From positions 1-7,679 of the forward strand of contig JAJPXW010000356.1 of assembly GCA_021205255.1 (NCBI GenBank): a stretch of 7,679 nt of DNA. Reading direction: 5' to 3'. The notes under the pieces were generated by a model. It saw nothing but the letters and a program-made list of their open reading frames with translations, was not told the origin of the DNA and made no database searches. The stretch comes from Burkholderiales bacterium. GTDB taxonomy: Bacteria > Pseudomonadota > Gammaproteobacteria > Burkholderiales > Burkholderiaceae_F. Numbering within the stretch: position 1 is the stretch's first letter; each line of letters begins with the position of its first letter. This document shows, one piece after another, positions 6,109 to 7,679 of this stretch. A program made the translations under genes and the position numbers.

Positions 6109-7490
6109 TGAATTTCTTAATTGGAGCCGGCTTAATGACCATCCTTCTGTTGGCCATTTTGATGGTTCCTCTCCTGTCCAAGGATAAAACCCGCAAGACT
6201 GATAGTCTTCCGCAGGCTAACCTTGACATCTACCGCGACCAGTTCAAAGAGCTTGAAGACGAACTGGCTAGAGGAGCCATAACGCAGAAGGAATACGATG
6301 AAGGGCGTACCGAGCTCGAAAGACGAGTCTTGGAGGATTCCGCACCTTCCATCCAACTAGACAATGTCAATCCGAAAGCCGGCATCTACACTTTCATCAT
6401 GCTAGTGCTTCTAGTACCGATGGCCGCTTCGTTTTTTTGGATGGTGACTCAGCCATTAGGCGATTTCCGTCTAGATGGCGGGAAGTGGGAGGCAGTAGCT
6501 GACTACAACACTGGACAAATCGTGAAGAATGAAGGTGAAATGCATGATTTGGATGAAACTATCACCAAACTGCGTGATCGCCTTAGTCAAGACCCAAGTG
6601 ACCTCCAAGGTTGGATGATCTATGGTCGCACCATGCTGACTATGCGTAAATATAGCGATGCTGCTACTGCTTTCGAAAGAGCATTGAACCTAGCTCCGGG
6701 TAATCCGCAGATCATGGTCGATCTGGCTGATGCAGTAGGCATGGTACAGGGTCAGGACTTGACTGGCGAGCCTTGGAATCTTCTCCAGCGTGCCTTAAAG
6801 GCTGATCCTACTAACTGGAAAGCCTTAATGATGGCTGGTACTGACTTCTTTAATAAAGGCAATTACCGCATGGCGGTCATGTATTGGGAAAGATTGCTAA
6901 AGACTCTTTCTCCCAACGATGCAATGACTCGCGCAGTAAAAGCCAGTATTCAAGAAGCAAGAGACCTCGGCCGTATCCTTGGACCAGTGCCGGATACCTT
7001 GGATTTTGGCCAAGCTGCGGCAGAACCGCAACAGCCTCCGATGATGAGTCAGGCGATGAAAGGAATGAACCAATCGCCGGTGCCTAATATGTCAAGTATG
7101 ACGACTGAGGCTCAACAGCCAGAGAAGGTTACTCATACAATCTCAGGCATAGTGGAAATCACTCCTGAGATGGCTTTCAAAATCGGTGACAAGGACACTC
7201 TTTACATAACTGCTCGTCCTGCTTCTGGGAGTAGGGCGCCAATAGCGCAGCAACATATTAAAGTGCTTGATTTTCCTGTTCACTTCCAAATAGACAATAC
7301 TATGCATCCTCCAGTAGATATGGGTGCAGGCACTCTTGATCAGCACGAGAGAGTCATCATTACTGCTCGTTTGTCGAAGGAAGGCTCCATCATGCCTTCT
7401 AACGGAGACTTGGAAGGTCAAATTGCGGAACCGGCCAATGTTGGAGCCAATGATGTAGTTGTTAAGATCGATGAGGAATATCACCGCTAG
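6105..7490 (+). CDS. ccmI: CcmI (CycH), TPR-containing apocytochrome c chaperone
   Basis: This 461-residue protein binds apocytochrome c and delivers it to CcmF/CcmH. Two membrane helices (about residues 4-24 and 93-114) frame a charged, probably coiled-coil cytoplasmic loop (DQFKELEDELARG... to about 80), the CcmI-1 region. Residues 150-290 hold TPR-like helical repeats, including MIYGRTMLTMRKYSDAATAF and ERALNLAPGNP (171-201). A linker rich in Pro, Met and Gln (about 303-343) leads to a beta-rich C-terminal domain (about 344-460) with the stretch FPVHFQIDNTMHPP. This resembles the Ig-like domain found at the end of many beta- and gammaproteobacterial CcmI proteins. AAAGGAG at 6091-6097 lies 7 bases before ATG 6105; ATG 6108 is an equal-frame alternative. 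It is the last gene before the terminator. Confidence 0.93.
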   Translation: MMNFLIGAGLMTILLLAILMVPLLSKDKTRKTDSLPQANLDIYRDQFKELEDELARGAITQKEYDEGRTELERRVLEDSAPSIQLDNVNPKAGIYTFIMLVLLVPMAASFFWMVTQPLGDFRLDGGKWEAVADYNTGQIVKNEGEMHDLDETITKLRDRLSQDPSDLQGWMIYGRTMLTMRKYSDAATAFERALNLAPGNPQIMVDLADAVGMVQGQDLTGEPWNLLQRALKADPTNWKALMMAGTDFFNKGNYRMAVMYWERLLKTLSPNDAMTRAVKASIQEARDLGRILGPVPDTLDFGQAAAEPQQPPMMSQAMKGMNQSPVPNMSSMTTEAQQPEKVTHTISGIVEITPEMAFKIGDKDTLYITARPASGSRAPIAQQHIKVLDFPVHFQIDNTMHPPVDMGAGTLDQHERVIITARLSKEGSIMPSNGDLEGQIAEPANVGANDVVVKIDEEYHR

Positions 7491-7525
7491 GCTGTGGTTG
7501 CGCCTTTAATAAACTAAGAAAGCAG

Positions 7526-7560
7526 AGCGTTCGGGATCAAGGGGATTCCGGACGCTTTTA
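7526..7560 (+). terminator. rho-independent terminator of the ccm operon
   Basis: The left arm 7526-7537 (AGCGTTCGGGAT) pairs with the right arm 7545-7556 (ATTCCGGACGCT) over 12 positions. Ten are Watson-Crick pairs and two are G-U wobbles, around a 7-base loop. A short T-run (7556-7559) and AT-rich DNA follow at once. It starts 35 bases after the ccmI stop and marks the 3' end of the operon. Confidence 0.88.
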
Positions 7561-7563
7561 TAT

Positions 7564-7607
7564 AAGTTATTGCGAAAGTTATTGATAAGTTAAAGATCAG
7601 AGATCAG
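7564..7607. repeat. short direct repeats just after the terminator
   Basis: AAGTTATTG occurs at 7564-7572 and 7576-7584, and its first six bases recur at 7587-7592, giving a spacing of about one helical turn (12 and 11 bases). AGATCAG is repeated head to tail at 7594-7600 and 7601-7607. The regular spacing could suit protein binding, but such short words in AT-rich DNA may be chance. Confidence 0.35.
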
Positions 7608-7679
7608 GAATTTAGGGGTTATCCATTATTAAATAGTTTTTTTCTAACTCATTTTTATAAAATCTATCAAATTTTTCAG
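7565..7679. other. AT-rich non-coding tail
   Basis: No gene start is supported here on either strand. Apart from the short repeats at 7564-7607, the stretch holds the word TTATCCAT (7619-7626) and the palindrome TTTTATAAAA (7653-7662), both of which also occur upstream of ccmA. No convincing -35/-10 pair was found. It is probably the beginning of the intergenic region before the next gene outside the window. Confidence 0.7.

Overview
The window holds one complete cytochrome c maturation (System I) operon, ccmABCDEFGHI, on the + strand from position 350 to 7490. It is flanked by AT-rich non-coding DNA and closed by a strong intrinsic terminator at 7526-7560. System I builds c-type cytochromes in the periplasm of Gram-negative bacteria by moving haem across the inner membrane, parking it covalently on a chaperone, and joining it to the CXXCH cysteines of apocytochromes. 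The organism is therefore a proteobacterium with periplasmic or membrane c-type cytochromes. Moderate-to-low GC, separate ccmH and ccmI genes (fused into one gene in E. coli) and a CcmI with a C-terminal beta-rich extension fit a beta- or gammaproteobacterium. A lower-GC member of the Burkholderiales such as Sutterellaceae is my best guess, but this is inference from gene style and not a proven placement.

Layout. Positions 1-349 are AT-rich and hold no gene; they carry a possible promoter, a 19-bp inverted repeat and a pair of overlapping small hairpins. Then come ccmA (350-1036), ccmB (1029-1697), ccmC (1713-2450), ccmD (2450-2638), ccmE (2635-3078), ccmF (3099-5084), ccmG (5081-5623), ccmH (5620-6108) and ccmI (6105-7490). 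Six of the eight junctions overlap by 1, 4 or 8 bases, which points to translational coupling. The two gaps are 15 bases (ccmB-ccmC) and 20 bases (ccmE-ccmF), and the second carries an 8-bp hairpin across the ccmE stop codon. Positions 7565-7679 are an AT-rich tail with short repeats and no gene.

How the genes work together. CcmA (ATPase), CcmB, CcmC and CcmD form the haem-loading and release complex. CcmC's WWD domain presents haem, which becomes covalently bound to His122 of CcmE, and ATP hydrolysis by CcmA releases holo-CcmE. CcmF with CcmH and CcmI forms the haem lyase that transfers haem to the apocytochrome. CcmG and CcmH, through their CXXC motifs, keep the apocytochrome cysteines reduced, and CcmI binds the apocytochrome through its TPR domain. 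All the key catalytic or ligand residues I could look for are present, so the operon appears intact and functional.

I found no previously undescribed system here. The second-look items are small: the ccmE-ccmF hairpin, the alternative hairpins in the leader, a methionine-rich linker in CcmI, and short sequence words shared by the two flanks.
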